In this document: in pieces, positions 32,370 to 41,448 of the stretch
Layout of the letters: each line of letters opens with the position of its first letter
Position numbering within the stretch: position 1 is the stretch's first letter
Made by a program: the position numbers and the translations under genes
The notes under the pieces: generated by a model
Seen by the model: only the letters and a program-made list of their open reading frames with translations
Told to the model about the DNA's origin: nothing
Databases searched by the model: none
NCBI GenBank assembly: GCA_027491195.1
Contig: JAIXWQ010000009.1
Span: forward strand, 434,001 to 498,000
From: Cytophagaceae bacterium
Lineage (GTDB): Bacteria > Bacteroidota > Bacteroidia > Cytophagales > Spirosomataceae
DNA: 64,000 bases
Direction of reading: 5' to 3'

Positions 32370-35071
32370 AATCCTCCTTTGTCATAAAAGCTGCGCCTAC
32401 GGGATAATTTCAAATCCTGTAGCAGCGTCGATTTCACGCGAAGATCGAAGGAATAATTACTCGCGCGGCCGTAGAATGGACTTGCGATAGGCGTCCAGTT
32501 AAAGTTCATTTCCCAGCAATGTAGATCGCGGTGCACGGACATGTTCGTGTAGGTCAGGCCTTTGTATTTAAAGTCAAAGCCAGAGGTTACTGAGAATTTC
32601 CATTTTTCGGAAAGACTTAAGTCGCCTTGGAAGCTAAGACCACTGATGTTTTGCGGAGAGGCTAAACCTGTCTTATTCATACTGTATTGGTACGAAAAGG
32701 AGAAGTTCCAAGGCACATTCCAGTCGACATAGTCGTCTAGGTTTCGGTTAATTTGATTCATTTGTGCCTCGCTGGCATTCTTATTCTCTTTTGGCTTAGG
32801 TTTGCCTGCCGAGAATCGACGGCCTATCGAGAAGTTGAATCCTTGTAAACGAGCTAATCCAGCACCAGAACTGAACATATAGTCTGGAGTTCTGCGACCG
32901 ATATCAAAAAACAAAGGATCCTCTACATACAAATAGGGGTCAAAACTTCCACCTAAGTTGATATCAAATTCCTTTACACGGGATGCGAGGTTAAACCCAA
33001 TATTCGAAAGGGCATATTCTTTTGCCAATAAATTATAACTTCCGTTGATCCCGAAGTTGTCTAAAATGCGGACCTTCTCCGTTAAAACGCTCGCCGTATC
33101 AGATTTCGTTTTCAGTTTAGCCTCTAAGGTGTTTTGGAACCCAAAAGAAACCGCCCCAGTTGCGCCCCCATAACTCATCGTTCGTGGGTCAAACGTGCTA
33201 ATCCGGCGAATATCCCCTATCTGCTCTTTTCCTTCAGAATTAATAAATTTCCGGTTATTGATTCTAACATCTTGGAAAAATCCGTAAGTCGGATCGGAAA
33301 TATCGGGTGTATAGCTTAGGCCTACAGATGGGACTAAGGTATGTCGAATGGCCTCTAGGCGCCCCTTCTTAAAGCGCAAAGTTCCGAACAAACGCGTATT
33401 CATACTCGCCGAAAAGGCTACCTGTGAGCTAAATTTAGGCAAGCCGCCCACCGTATCGATGCGCACGGTAGAATCCGCTGGCACGTAGGTATACTTGTAA
33501 GAACGCGTGTACATATTTCCTGACCAAGACACTCCAGGAGTTAAATTGATGTGCTTCGTTATCTTCAGGTTAGGCAGGGCGAGCGGAATGCTATAATTGA
33601 ATTTGGTCTGCGCCTTTTCCCATAAGATCGGCAAGGTGCTCGCATCTACTGGAATTACGCCTGGCGGAACATCATCCACGCCAGTCGGTATAAAAGGCCG
33701 TTGAATAGTACCTCTTAGCGAATTAGAAGCACGTGGATACACATCAAATTCATAACGCGTGTAGGGATCGCCTACTTGGTTTGTCATCGAGATGCCTCCT
33801 GAAAAGTCTAAACCGATACGGAATTGATCGATGAAACGATCGCCTATGGAGTTCTTCTTTTTGAAGGGCTGTATCTGGTTTAGGCCAAAGTTAAAGTCCG
33901 TTCCCGCATCAAACACACGCGTACTCGTGTTCTGATTGATGCGTAGGTTGATGCTCGTGCGAATGCTTTGGCCAAAATTCTTGGAATACTGCACGGATGA
34001 TCCAATCGTATTAGACAGGTATTGCTGGGTATTGAAAGAATTGTATTGGTTGTAGGAGTTCGAGGCGATATTCACGGAGGCCGAGAAGCTAGAATTGCCT
34101 ACACTACGTGGCGCATGCGACCATTGCAGGGCGAAATCGGTTCTTTTCGTCGGGTCAAACTCATCGCCATTACTATTGCGGTTGAACGCTAAATTAAAGC
34201 TACCCGTATAGCGATAACGCTTGTTGTATTGGGAGTTTGCGCCCAGACCCCAGCCACCTTTGGAGTAGATTTGGCCGGTAAAACGGATGCCTATGTTTTC
34301 GCTAGCCGCCCAATAATAACCGCCTTCACGCAGGTAAAACCCACGTCCATTCGGTTCCTCGCCATAGGTGGGCATAATAATTCCTGACTTTCCTGCCTCT
34401 TTCGGTTGTGAATAGGGGAAAAAGCCAAAAGGTAAGCCGATAGGCAAGGGAATGTCATTCAATTCAAAGTGAAAGGGTCCAGAGATGATCTCTTTTTTAC
34501 CTACGACTTTGATTTTATTTGCCTTGATGTGGAAGTGTGGATGCGTTAAATTACAGGTCGTGTAAATGGCATTTCGGATGTAGAGGTTCTCCTCCTCGTC
34601 TTTTTTGACGTTTTTCCCCTGAACAAAACCCTCACCTTGCTGGGTCACAATTCCCTTAATGATAGCCCGTTTCGTCTTGAAATTATAACGAATCTCATCG
34701 GAATCGTATTTATCACTTCCTTGGAGAAAAACAGGGAGACCGACGATCTTCTGAGTGAGCGTATCTTTTGTTCCGATGGCATAGACCTCGTTTTTCGCCC
34801 AGTCTAAGCGGATATAGTTCGCTTCGAGGGAGATGTCGCCGTATTTGACTTTGGCATTGCCGTACAAATTAACGATTTGCTTGTCCGCGTCTAAAATCGT
34901 GGAGTCTACGGCAGAATAGTAAACGGTGGTCTGTAAATCCGCCGCCGTGTCTTTAGGGATCGATTTCTGTAAAGTATCCGTCGAGATTACTCGCTGCGCT
35001 TTCGCCTCTGAAAAAGAAGCAAATAGGAGCAGCAGGGTAACAAAAAGGTAATATGTGGATTTCTTTACCAA
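32366..35071 (-). CDS. lptD: LPS-assembly protein LptD-like outer-membrane protein
   Basis: A 901-residue outer-membrane protein. A signal peptide (cleavage near Ala-Lys-Ala-Gln) is followed by an OstA/LptA-like jellyroll (residues 45-200, with Val-Asn-Leu-Tyr-Gly-Asn-Ala-Lys-Val-Lys-Tyr-Gly and Tyr-Asn-Phe-Lys-Thr-Lys-Arg-Ala) and a long beta-barrel region with alternating aromatic strands. Bacteroidota LptD homologues have this length and order. LptD inserts LPS into the outer leaflet. It is divergent from the amidase gene and ends overlapping msrA by 4 bp on the opposite strand. Confidence 0.88.
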   Translation of the reverse strand: MVKKSTYYLFVTLLLLFASFSEAKAQRVISTDTLQKSIPKDTAADLQTTVYYSAVDSTILDADKQIVNLYGNAKVKYGDISLEANYIRLDWAKNEVYAIGTKDTLTQKIVGLPVFLQGSDKYDSDEIRYNFKTKRAIIKGIVTQQGEGFVQGKNVKKDEEENLYIRNAIYTTCNLTHPHFHIKANKIKVVGKKEIISGPFHFELNDIPLPIGLPFGFFPYSQPKEAGKSGIIMPTYGEEPNGRGFYLREGGYYWAASENIGIRFTGQIYSKGGWGLGANSQYNKRYRYTGSFNLAFNRNSNGDEFDPTKRTDFALQWSHAPRSVGNSSFSASVNIASNSYNQYNSFNTQQYLSNTIGSSVQYSKNFGQSIRTSINLRINQNTSTRVFDAGTDFNFGLNQIQPFKKKNSIGDRFIDQFRIGLDFSGGISMTNQVGDPYTRYEFDVYPRASNSLRGTIQRPFIPTGVDDVPPGVIPVDASTLPILWEKAQTKFNYSIPLALPNLKITKHINLTPGVSWSGNMYTRSYKYTYVPADSTVRIDTVGGLPKFSSQVAFSASMNTRLFGTLRFKKGRLEAIRHTLVPSVGLSYTPDISDPTYGFFQDVRINNRKFINSEGKEQIGDIRRISTFDPRTMSYGGATGAVSFGFQNTLEAKLKTKSDTASVLTEKVRILDNFGINGSYNLLAKEYALSNIGFNLASRVKEFDINLGGSFDPYLYVEDPLFFDIGRRTPDYMFSSGAGLARLQGFNFSIGRRFSAGKPKPKENKNASEAQMNQINRNLDDYVDWNVPWNFSFSYQYSMNKTGLASPQNISGLSFQGDLSLSEKWKFSVTSGFDFKYKGLTYTNMSVHRDLHCWEMNFNWTPIASPFYGRASNYSFDLRVKSTLLQDLKLSRRRSFYDKGGF

Positions 35072-35086
35072 ATGGAATTTAAAAAT

Positions 35087-35094
35087 TATCTTTG
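35087..35094 (+). promoter_or_regulatory. Promoter box of the amidase-mlaD-prmA run
   Basis: TATCTTTG (TAnnTTTG) with TTTA at 35064-35067, 19 bp upstream as a degenerate -33. The amidase ATG is 66 bp further on. Confidence 0.55.
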
Positions 35095-35113
35095 TAACAT
35101 TAATACAAGCCTA

Positions 35114-35121
35114 CAAAATTA
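35114..35121 (-). promoter_or_regulatory. Promoter box of lptD
   Basis: On the minus strand TAATTTTG, with a TTG about 16 bp further upstream on that strand. It lies 43 bp before the lptD ATG. It crosses the rightward promoter, so the two divergent promoters overlap within 35 bp. Confidence 0.5.
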
Positions 35122-35159
35122 CATCTTTGCTTGTTATCAACGTGTACAATTAGAAAATA

Positions 35160-35957
35160 ATGTTTAATCAGATAAAATCTATCGGTTTATTTTTCTCGCT
35201 GGGTTTATTGCTGACAGCTTGGACGCCTAGCGGCTTTCAGAAAACGGACATTAAAAACAAAATCAAAGTGGTTTGCTTGGATGCAGGTCACGGAGGAAAA
35301 GACCCAGGCTGTTCGGGCCCTAAAGGTTCTCACGAGGGCATTGTGACTTTGAAAATTATCTTGGAAGTGGGAAAAAAGCTGAAAGCAGCTCATCCTGATT
35401 TGAAGATTATCTATACCCGAGATACGGACACCTTTATTGAGTTAAACGAGCGCGCAAATATTGCGAATCGAAATAAAGCCGACTTATTTATCTCTGTGCA
35501 TTGCAATGCGGCGGTGAATAAAAATGCTTATGGAACAGAAACCTATACCATGGGTCTGCACAAAACGGATGGCAACTTGAACGTAGCGAAGCGTGAAAAC
35601 TCCGTTATTTTGCAAGAGAAGGATTACCAAAAGACCTACGATGGTTTTGATCCTAATTCTCCATTAGCCCATATTATGATGGCGAATTACCAAAGTGCGT
35701 TCATGGCTAGTTCCGTGAAATTCGCTTCTAAGGTAGAGGAGCAGTTTACAAAAACATACCAGCGGAAGAGTTTTGGGGTGAAGCAAGCGGGATTCTTAGT
35801 GATCTGGCGGACCGCGATGCCCAGTGTTCTCGTAGAAACGGGATTTTTAACGAACCCAGACGAAGAGGCATATTTAGCTTCGGAAAAGGGACAGTCAGAG
35901 GTGGCCACGGCCATTGCGACGGCATTTAAGCATTACAAAGAAGAAATCGAAAAATAG
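35160..35957 (+). CDS. N-acetylmuramoyl-L-alanine amidase (AmiC type)
   Basis: A 265-residue zinc amidase that cuts peptide stems from peptidoglycan glycan strands. An N-terminal signal (residues 1-24) precedes an Amidase_3 domain with Leu-Asp-Ala-Gly-His-Gly-Gly-Lys-Asp-Pro-Gly near 40 (Zn His), His-Glu-Gly near 57 (Zn Glu), Ser-Val-His-Cys-Asn-Ala near 115 (Zn His) and Val-Glu-Thr-Gly-Phe-Leu near 223 (catalytic Glu). No regulatory AMIN domain is present. mlaD begins 5 nt after its stop, so the two form a unit. Confidence 0.94.
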   Translation: MFNQIKSIGLFFSLGLLLTAWTPSGFQKTDIKNKIKVVCLDAGHGGKDPGCSGPKGSHEGIVTLKIILEVGKKLKAAHPDLKIIYTRDTDTFIELNERANIANRNKADLFISVHCNAAVNKNAYGTETYTMGLHKTDGNLNVAKRENSVILQEKDYQKTYDGFDPNSPLAHIMMANYQSAFMASSVKFASKVEEQFTKTYQRKSFGVKQAGFLVIWRTAMPSVLVETGFLTNPDEEAYLASEKGQSEVATAIATAFKHYKEEIEK

Positions 35958-35962
35958 AAACG

Positions 35963-36910
35963 ATGTTCAAAAGCAATGAATTAAAAGTAGGGTTTTTGGC
36001 ATTGTTAGCCTTCTTAATCCTCTATTTCGGGTTTAATTTTCTGAAAGGGAATGACGTATTCTCGACAGCGCGCGTCTATTATGTAGAGTATGACAACGTC
36101 GATGGGCTCATGGTTTCTAACCAAGTGATGGTGAATGGCATCGAGGTCGGAAAAGTAAAGAAAGTGGAGATTCTGCCTGAAAAGGCCAATAAAATCTTAG
36201 TCACTTTACGATTAAGCCAAGACATCCTCATTCCAGATAAAACGGTAGCAGTGCTCTCAGACGGGGCCTTGTTAGGTGGTAAAATCATTCGTTTACGCTT
36301 AGAGGGCAAAGGAAATTTAGCCGAGGATTCTTTCTTAAAAGGGGAGACGGAAGTGGGCGTCACTGCCTTATTAAAAGAACGGGCTATTCCAGTGATCGCG
36401 AACGCAGATTCCTTACTGGTTTCTTTCCGCCAAATCTCCAATAAATTTGATCACACCGGCACGTATTTGAATACTTTGTTGAAGACTTCAAATGAGACCG
36501 TTTCTAATATCAATGGCTCGGTAAACGGTATCGTTGCAGATAACAAAGCGAACATCGCACAGATTTCATCGAACATGAAGACTTTGTCGACGGATTTGAT
36601 TGAAACCGAAAAGCAGTTGCGTCCTTTGCTGACGAAGTTTAATACGGTAGCGGATTCCTTGAATGCATTGAAAATCGGTAAGACCTTGAAAGAGGTGGAT
36701 GCGACTGTGATTTCGTTAAAGAAAATCGTGCAGGGCCTAGAGCGCGGCGAGGGTACTGCAGGTAAACTGATTAAGAACGATAGCCTATACTTAGGATTAA
36801 ATAAAACCATTGTTGATCTAGATAAGCTTTTGCTTGACTTTAGATTACAGCCGAAACGATATATCGGTATTTCTGTTTTTGGTAAGAAAAACACTCCTCC
36901 TTCAAATTAA
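35963..36910 (+). CDS. MlaD/MCE-family lipid-transport protein
   Basis: A 315-residue periplasmic protein with one N-terminal membrane anchor (residues 9-28) and an MCE domain at about residues 36-115 (Tyr-Asp-Asn-Val-Asp-Gly-Leu, Val-Asn-Gly-Ile-Glu-Val-Gly-Lys-Val). A coiled-coil-like helical stretch follows to about residue 270. MCE proteins form hexameric rings that carry phospholipids between the two membranes. The ABC-transporter partners MlaE and MlaF are not adjacent. Context with an amidase and divergent lptD fits envelope maintenance. Confidence 0.9.
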   Translation: MFKSNELKVGFLALLAFLILYFGFNFLKGNDVFSTARVYYVEYDNVDGLMVSNQVMVNGIEVGKVKKVEILPEKANKILVTLRLSQDILIPDKTVAVLSDGALLGGKIIRLRLEGKGNLAEDSFLKGETEVGVTALLKERAIPVIANADSLLVSFRQISNKFDHTGTYLNTLLKTSNETVSNINGSVNGIVADNKANIAQISSNMKTLSTDLIETEKQLRPLLTKFNTVADSLNALKIGKTLKEVDATVISLKKIVQGLERGEGTAGKLIKNDSLYLGLNKTIVDLDKLLLDFRLQPKRYIGISVFGKKNTPPSN

Positions 36911-36913
36911 TTT

Positions 36914-37735
36914 ATGTCTACGATTCAAGTGAAAATTACAGCCAGTCCTGAGCTGTCTGATATTTTAGTCGCTGAGCTAGGCGAAATTCAGTTCGATATT
37001 TTTGAGGATTCCGATACGGGAGTCATCGCGTATTGCCCGGAGGTAGATTTCTCGAAGGAAGCATTGTCGGAAATTATGTCGCGCTACGGTTTGACGACTT
37101 TTGAGACGAATCGCATCGAGAAGCAAAACTGGAATGAGGTATGGGAGAGTAATTACGATCCTATTCGCATTGATGACTTGGTGTTAATACGCGCTAGTTT
37201 CCACCCTTCGGAGCCAGGGTTTCAGATGGAGGTGGTGATTAATCCCAAAATGTCCTTTGGTACTGGCCACCACGAAACGACTTCCCTGATGACGAAAGCC
37301 CTTTTCGATGTGGATTTAACGGGTAAGACCGTTTTAGATGCAGGAACGGGCACAGGGCTTTTAGCTTTTGTGGCAAAGAAACGTGGTGCTAGTTTCGTCA
37401 GAGGATTCGATATCGATGAATGGTCGGTAGAGAATTCGATTGAAAATGCAGGGCTGAACGATTGTGCTAAGATTCCTTTTGGGCTAGGTACGATAGCTGA
37501 TGAGGATGACACGGCTTATGATGTGCTTTTAGCCAATATTAACCGAAATATATTACTCGCAGAAATGGCGGAATACGCCGCTCGAATTAAGCCCGGTGGA
37601 CTACTTTTCTTAAGTGGTTTCTATACCGAAGACATTCCACTTTTATTGGAATCGGCTGATAAGCAGCAACTTAATTTTATCGCGCAAGCATCAAAAAACA
37701 ACTGGGCTTGCTTGCAATTGAGAAAAAAACCTTAA
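36914..37735 (+). CDS. prmA: Ribosomal protein L11 methyltransferase
   Basis: A 273-residue SAM-dependent enzyme that trimethylates L11. The N-terminal substrate domain is followed by Phe-Gly-Thr-Gly-His-His-Glu-Thr-Thr near residue 115, the SAM motif Val-Leu-Asp-Ala-Gly-Thr-Gly-Thr-Gly-Leu-Leu near 142 and Leu-Ala-Asn-Ile-Asn-Arg-Asn near 207. All are typical of PrmA. It begins 3 nt after the mlaD stop codon. Confidence 0.95.
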   Translation: MSTIQVKITASPELSDILVAELGEIQFDIFEDSDTGVIAYCPEVDFSKEALSEIMSRYGLTTFETNRIEKQNWNEVWESNYDPIRIDDLVLIRASFHPSEPGFQMEVVINPKMSFGTGHHETTSLMTKALFDVDLTGKTVLDAGTGTGLLAFVAKKRGASFVRGFDIDEWSVENSIENAGLNDCAKIPFGLGTIADEDDTAYDVLLANINRNILLAEMAEYAARIKPGGLLFLSGFYTEDIPLLLESADKQQLNFIAQASKNNWACLQLRKKP

Positions 37736-37782
37736 TTTTAAAGGTTTGACTCTTGTAATCCGAGAAATCGGGTGTTTTTAAA

Positions 37783-40719
37783 ATGAAAATCTCCCCTAAC
37801 AAACCTTTCCAGGTTGTTTATTCTTTATTGTCTCATGAATGCCTTGGATATTTATTCGAAGTCTTTGTGGTGCAATTAAATGAGAAAGGTCAATTGACCT
37901 GGGAGTACCAAACACTTACTTCCCGGAATTTCCACGAATTTGAACATGCACTAGATGACCGCGACCGTACGGCCGTGGGTCTGATCGAGAGCATGAAACC
38001 GGTAGCCGTTTTTGAAAAGTTCAATACTTCGAAGCGCAAGACGATGGAGGAATTCTTCTTGAAGACTTGGGATGCAGAGAAAGGGGAGAAAGATATTCAG
38101 GAGGCAGTGATGTCGGTGATCGAGAAAAAGAGGGGTCAAATATTTGGACTCATTTGTCCCGATAAGACGCTCTTCATCATGGGCAATGATGGAAACCCAA
38201 TGCGTCAATCTGTGCAAATCGAAGCGGAGGCCGTGGATGTGTTGTTCCATTTCATGCGCAATGAGGAGAATACACATTACTTCCCTACCTTAAAATACCA
38301 AGGCAATAAGTTAGAGTTCCAGTACAAAGACGCGGTCGTTTTATGCGATGAGCCGGCTTGGATGCTGATGAACCAGAAATTATACCACTTCAATCCAGAA
38401 TTAGAGGGTAAGAAATTACGCCCTTTCTTGAATAAGAAGTTCGTCGCGATTCCGAAGAATATGGAGGAAGATTACTTCCGTAAATTCGTGAAGGCGATGG
38501 TGGCTCGTTATCCGGTGCATGCCAAGGGATTCGAGATTACGAATACCGAGAAGCCAGTTCAATTCTTGCTTTCCTATGGCCCTACAGCGCCTAAAATAGA
38601 GGAGGAAGAGACCTTAAAAAAGAAGGCAGCTTTAGAAGCAGCGGATCGCTGGAACTTCGTGCTATCCTTTCAATACGGCAATAACCGCTTCCCTTGGGAC
38701 GGTTTATCGTCTGAGGCAAACGTTCTTTTTGAAAAGAAAGGCGATAGTTATGCCTTCCAAAAAATTATGCGTTCCCACGTCAAGGAAAAGCGGGCCTTCC
38801 AACAACTGAAGACTTTAGGTCTTAAGATGGAGAGCGACGGACGCGCCTTTATGCAACGTGGCGAGGCGGTTCAGTGGTTAACGGCCAATAAAGAAGCCTT
38901 GGATCAGGCCGCATTTGTGGTGCAGTTCAAAGGTGACGGACAGGCGCCGCGTTATTTCTTAGGTAAGCCTGAGATTAAGATTCGCATCGGAGAAAAACTA
39001 GATTGGTTTGATATTCAGGCGGTGATTTCGTTTGGGGAATTCCAAATTCCATTCCTGAAAATTCGCCAGCTCATCCTGCAAAAGAAGAAAGAATTCCATT
39101 TGCCAGATGGGTCTATCGCGATGATACCAGATAACTGGTTCCACGATTACCAAGATTTATTCTATTTCTCCGAAACCCGTCCCGGCGAGGAGGGTGTTTT
39201 CTTACGCCGTCAGCATTACCAATTAGTGCAGGAGTGGGAGAATCAAGATTTAGTGAAAACAGCGCTACGTGCGAAGACCGTGAACGATCTTGCGCTTGAA
39301 GCGAAAGAATATCCCGTGCCGAAGAACTTCAAAGGCACCTTGCGTCCTTATCAATTAGAGGGGTATCGTTGGATGCGCACGCGTCAGGCCGCGGGCCTAG
39401 GCGCTTGTTTAGCGGATGACATGGGTCTTGGTAAAACGGTGCAGACGCTGTGTCTATTGCAAAGTTTAAAGGAGCAGGGCGAGACCTTGCCTACCTTGCT
39501 CGTGATGCCTACCTCCCTGTTGTATAACTGGGAGATGGAGGCGAAGAAATTTACGCCGCAATTGCGCGTTTTAGTCTATAGCGGGCCGCAGCGAGAGAAA
39601 TTGCAAGCCCAAATCGGGAAAATTGATTTGATACTTTGCTCTTTCGGGATGGTGCGTTCGGATATTGACTGGTTCGAAAAGCAAGCCTTCTCGTATGTGA
39701 TTTTAGATGAGTCGCAGGCGATTAAGAATCCTTTGGCGAATATTACCAAAGCCGTTCAGAAGTTGAATGCGAAATTCCGCCTCGTGATGACGGGAACTCC
39801 GCTAGAGAATTCGACGATGGATCTTTGGTCGCAAATGAACTTCGTTAACACCGGACTCCTAGGTACTCAGCGTTATTTCAAAGACCATTTCCAATTGCCG
39901 ATTGAGAAGAAGGCGGATATGGAGAAGAAAAAGCGCCTCTATTTCTTAATTAAGCCTTACTTATTGCGTCGTGAAAAACGTCAAGTGGCTGCGGATTTAC
40001 CAGAGAAGATGGAATCGGTGACCTATTGCTCGATGACTGAGGAACAGGAGCGCTTGTACGATAAGACGAAATCATTCTACCGCGATGTGCTTTTAAAGCA
40101 GATCAAGGACGAGGGTTTACAGAAATCCCGTTTCTCTGTCTTGCAGGGCTTAACGAAATTGCGTCAACTCGCAAACCATCCATCGCTTTGCGAGGAAGGT
40201 TATACGGGCGACTCTGGAAAAATGGAGGCCGTTCTAGAGAAATTAGAAACGGTATTAGAACAACACCACAAGGTCTTGATCTTTAGCCAATTCGTTCAGC
40301 ACTTGAACTTGATTAAAACGGCTTTGGAAGAGCGAGGTATCGCCTATGCGTACTTAGATGGTAGTACATTGGATCGGAAGGGACAAGTGGAAAGCTTCCA
40401 AAAAGACGACGGGCAATCCGTTTTCTTAATCTCTTTAAAAGCCGGTGGAGTAGGTTTGAACTTAACCGCGGCAGATTACGTGTTCTTGCTAGACCCTTGG
40501 TGGAATCCAGCAGCGGAAGCTCAAGCGATCGACCGCGCGCACCGCATCGGTCAAAAGAAAACAGTCTTCACCTATAAGTTCATCTCGAAAGAAACCGTGG
40601 AGGAGAAAATCTTGGCCTTGCAGCAACGCAAGAAGGATTTAGCTTCAGAGCTGGTGACGTCAGACGAGAGCATCTTACGTGCTTTGAGCGAAGACGAGGT
40701 ACTCGATTTATTAAGCTAG
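37783..40719 (+). CDS. SNF2-family DNA translocase/helicase
   Basis: A 978-residue Swi2/Snf2 ATPase. The N-terminal half (residues 1-510) has no motif I recognise. The motor then shows Asp-Asp-Met-Gly-Leu-Gly-Lys-Thr near residue 546 (Walker A), Asp-Glu-Ser-Gln near 643 (motif II with Ser in place of the usual Ala/Asp), Met-Thr-Gly-Thr-Pro-Leu-Glu-Asn near 671, and the second lobe with Gly-Gly-Val-Gly-Leu-Asn-Leu and Arg-Ala-His-Arg-Ile-Gly-Gln near 930. Bacterial relatives (RapA/HepA-like) remodel stalled RNA polymerase or protein-DNA complexes; the specific target is unknown. The end overlaps the convergent dtxR gene by 9 bp. Confidence 0.93.
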   Translation: MKISPNKPFQVVYSLLSHECLGYLFEVFVVQLNEKGQLTWEYQTLTSRNFHEFEHALDDRDRTAVGLIESMKPVAVFEKFNTSKRKTMEEFFLKTWDAEKGEKDIQEAVMSVIEKKRGQIFGLICPDKTLFIMGNDGNPMRQSVQIEAEAVDVLFHFMRNEENTHYFPTLKYQGNKLEFQYKDAVVLCDEPAWMLMNQKLYHFNPELEGKKLRPFLNKKFVAIPKNMEEDYFRKFVKAMVARYPVHAKGFEITNTEKPVQFLLSYGPTAPKIEEEETLKKKAALEAADRWNFVLSFQYGNNRFPWDGLSSEANVLFEKKGDSYAFQKIMRSHVKEKRAFQQLKTLGLKMESDGRAFMQRGEAVQWLTANKEALDQAAFVVQFKGDGQAPRYFLGKPEIKIRIGEKLDWFDIQAVISFGEFQIPFLKIRQLILQKKKEFHLPDGSIAMIPDNWFHDYQDLFYFSETRPGEEGVFLRRQHYQLVQEWENQDLVKTALRAKTVNDLALEAKEYPVPKNFKGTLRPYQLEGYRWMRTRQAAGLGACLADDMGLGKTVQTLCLLQSLKEQGETLPTLLVMPTSLLYNWEMEAKKFTPQLRVLVYSGPQREKLQAQIGKIDLILCSFGMVRSDIDWFEKQAFSYVILDESQAIKNPLANITKAVQKLNAKFRLVMTGTPLENSTMDLWSQMNFVNTGLLGTQRYFKDHFQLPIEKKADMEKKKRLYFLIKPYLLRREKRQVAADLPEKMESVTYCSMTEEQERLYDKTKSFYRDVLLKQIKDEGLQKSRFSVLQGLTKLRQLANHPSLCEEGYTGDSGKMEAVLEKLETVLEQHHKVLIFSQFVQHLNLIKTALEERGIAYAYLDGSTLDRKGQVESFQKDDGQSVFLISLKAGGVGLNLTAADYVFLLDPWWNPAAEAQAIDRAHRIGQKKTVFTYKFISKETVEEKILALQQRKKDLASELVTSDESILRALSEDEVLDLLS

Positions 40720-41376
40720 AATTTTAACAAGGATGTTTTTTGCCACTTCATGACTGATGAAGATGGGCTCTGCGTCGTTAATCGAGACGAAAAAGGATCG
40801 ATCGAATTCGTTGATCTCCATGATCGCTAATTTAGCTCCCAGACTTAAGTTTAGTTTCGTTAATAACTGCAAGAAGACCGCTGAATCTTGCGCCACTCCC
40901 ATTAATATACAGTTTTTTCCGGCCTTGATATCCGACAGGTGTAGGTAGGCTAATTCAGGTAAGATGCCTTCTTTGTTCGGAATTGGGTCGCCGTGGGGGT
41001 CGGTTTTAGGGAATCCGAGGTAGGCGTCTAATTTTTGAACTAATTCGTCAGACTCGATGTGCTCTAATTGTTCGGCGATTTCGTGCACCTCATCCCAGTT
41101 GAAACCCATTTTGTCGACTAAGAATACCTCCCAAAGTCGGTGCTTTCGCACAATCGACAACGCAATTTTTTCGCCTGCCGGACTTAAGCGCACCCCTTGG
41201 TATTTCTGGTAATTTACCCAACCCTTGTCCGCTAATTTGCGTAACATGTCCGTCACAGACGCCGCTTTTGTTTGCATTAATTCAGCGACAGCGTTTGTCG
41301 AAATATCTTCTGAAGTAGCCTCAGAGAGACGGTGAATGACCTTTAAGTAGTTTTCTTCTGTGAATGAAATCGCCAT
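40711..41376 (-). CDS. DtxR/MntR-family metal-dependent repressor
   Basis: A 221-residue iron- or manganese-responsive repressor. The N-terminal winged helix (residues 1-65, Ala-Ala-Ser-Val-Thr-Asp-Met-Leu-Arg-Lys-Leu in the recognition region) precedes the dimerisation/metal domain with His-Arg-Leu-Trp-Glu-Val-Phe near 80 and Glu-Gln-Leu-Glu-His-Ile near 105. An SH3-like FeoA-type domain occupies residues 150-221. It faces away from mntH, and the shared 72-bp gap contains a palindromic operator, so it very probably controls both mntH and itself. Which metal it senses cannot be fixed from sequence alone. Confidence 0.92.
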   Translation of the reverse strand: MAISFTEENYLKVIHRLSEATSEDISTNAVAELMQTKAASVTDMLRKLADKGWVNYQKYQGVRLSPAGEKIALSIVRKHRLWEVFLVDKMGFNWDEVHEIAEQLEHIESDELVQKLDAYLGFPKTDPHGDPIPNKEGILPELAYLHLSDIKAGKNCILMGVAQDSAVFLQLLTKLNLSLGAKLAIMEINEFDRSFFVSINDAEPIFISHEVAKNILVKILA

Positions 41377-41380
41377 GTTG

Positions 41381-41388
41381 TAAAGATA
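41381..41388 (-). promoter_or_regulatory. -7 box of the dtxR-family gene
   Basis: TATCTTTA on the minus strand, one base off TAnnTTTG, 5 nt before the ATG at 41376. The DtxR operator covers the spacer and -33 region just upstream. Confidence 0.4.
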
Positions 41389-41396
41389 GTAAATTT

Positions 41397-41420
41397 ATTT
41401 TTTAGGTTAATCTAAAAAAT
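41397..41420. promoter_or_regulatory. DtxR/MntR-type operator in the dtxR-mntH gap
   Basis: A near-perfect 24-bp dyad with arms ATTTTTTAG and CTAAAAAAT around a 6-bp centre containing TTAA. Its core, TTAGG then four bases then CTAA, resembles known DtxR/IdeR/MntR operators. It lies just upstream of a degenerate mntH -7 region (41426-41434) and over the upstream part of the dtxR-family promoter. Confidence 0.8.
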
Positions 41421-41448
41421 ATTTTTAAATTGTGCAAAATTCTATTGT

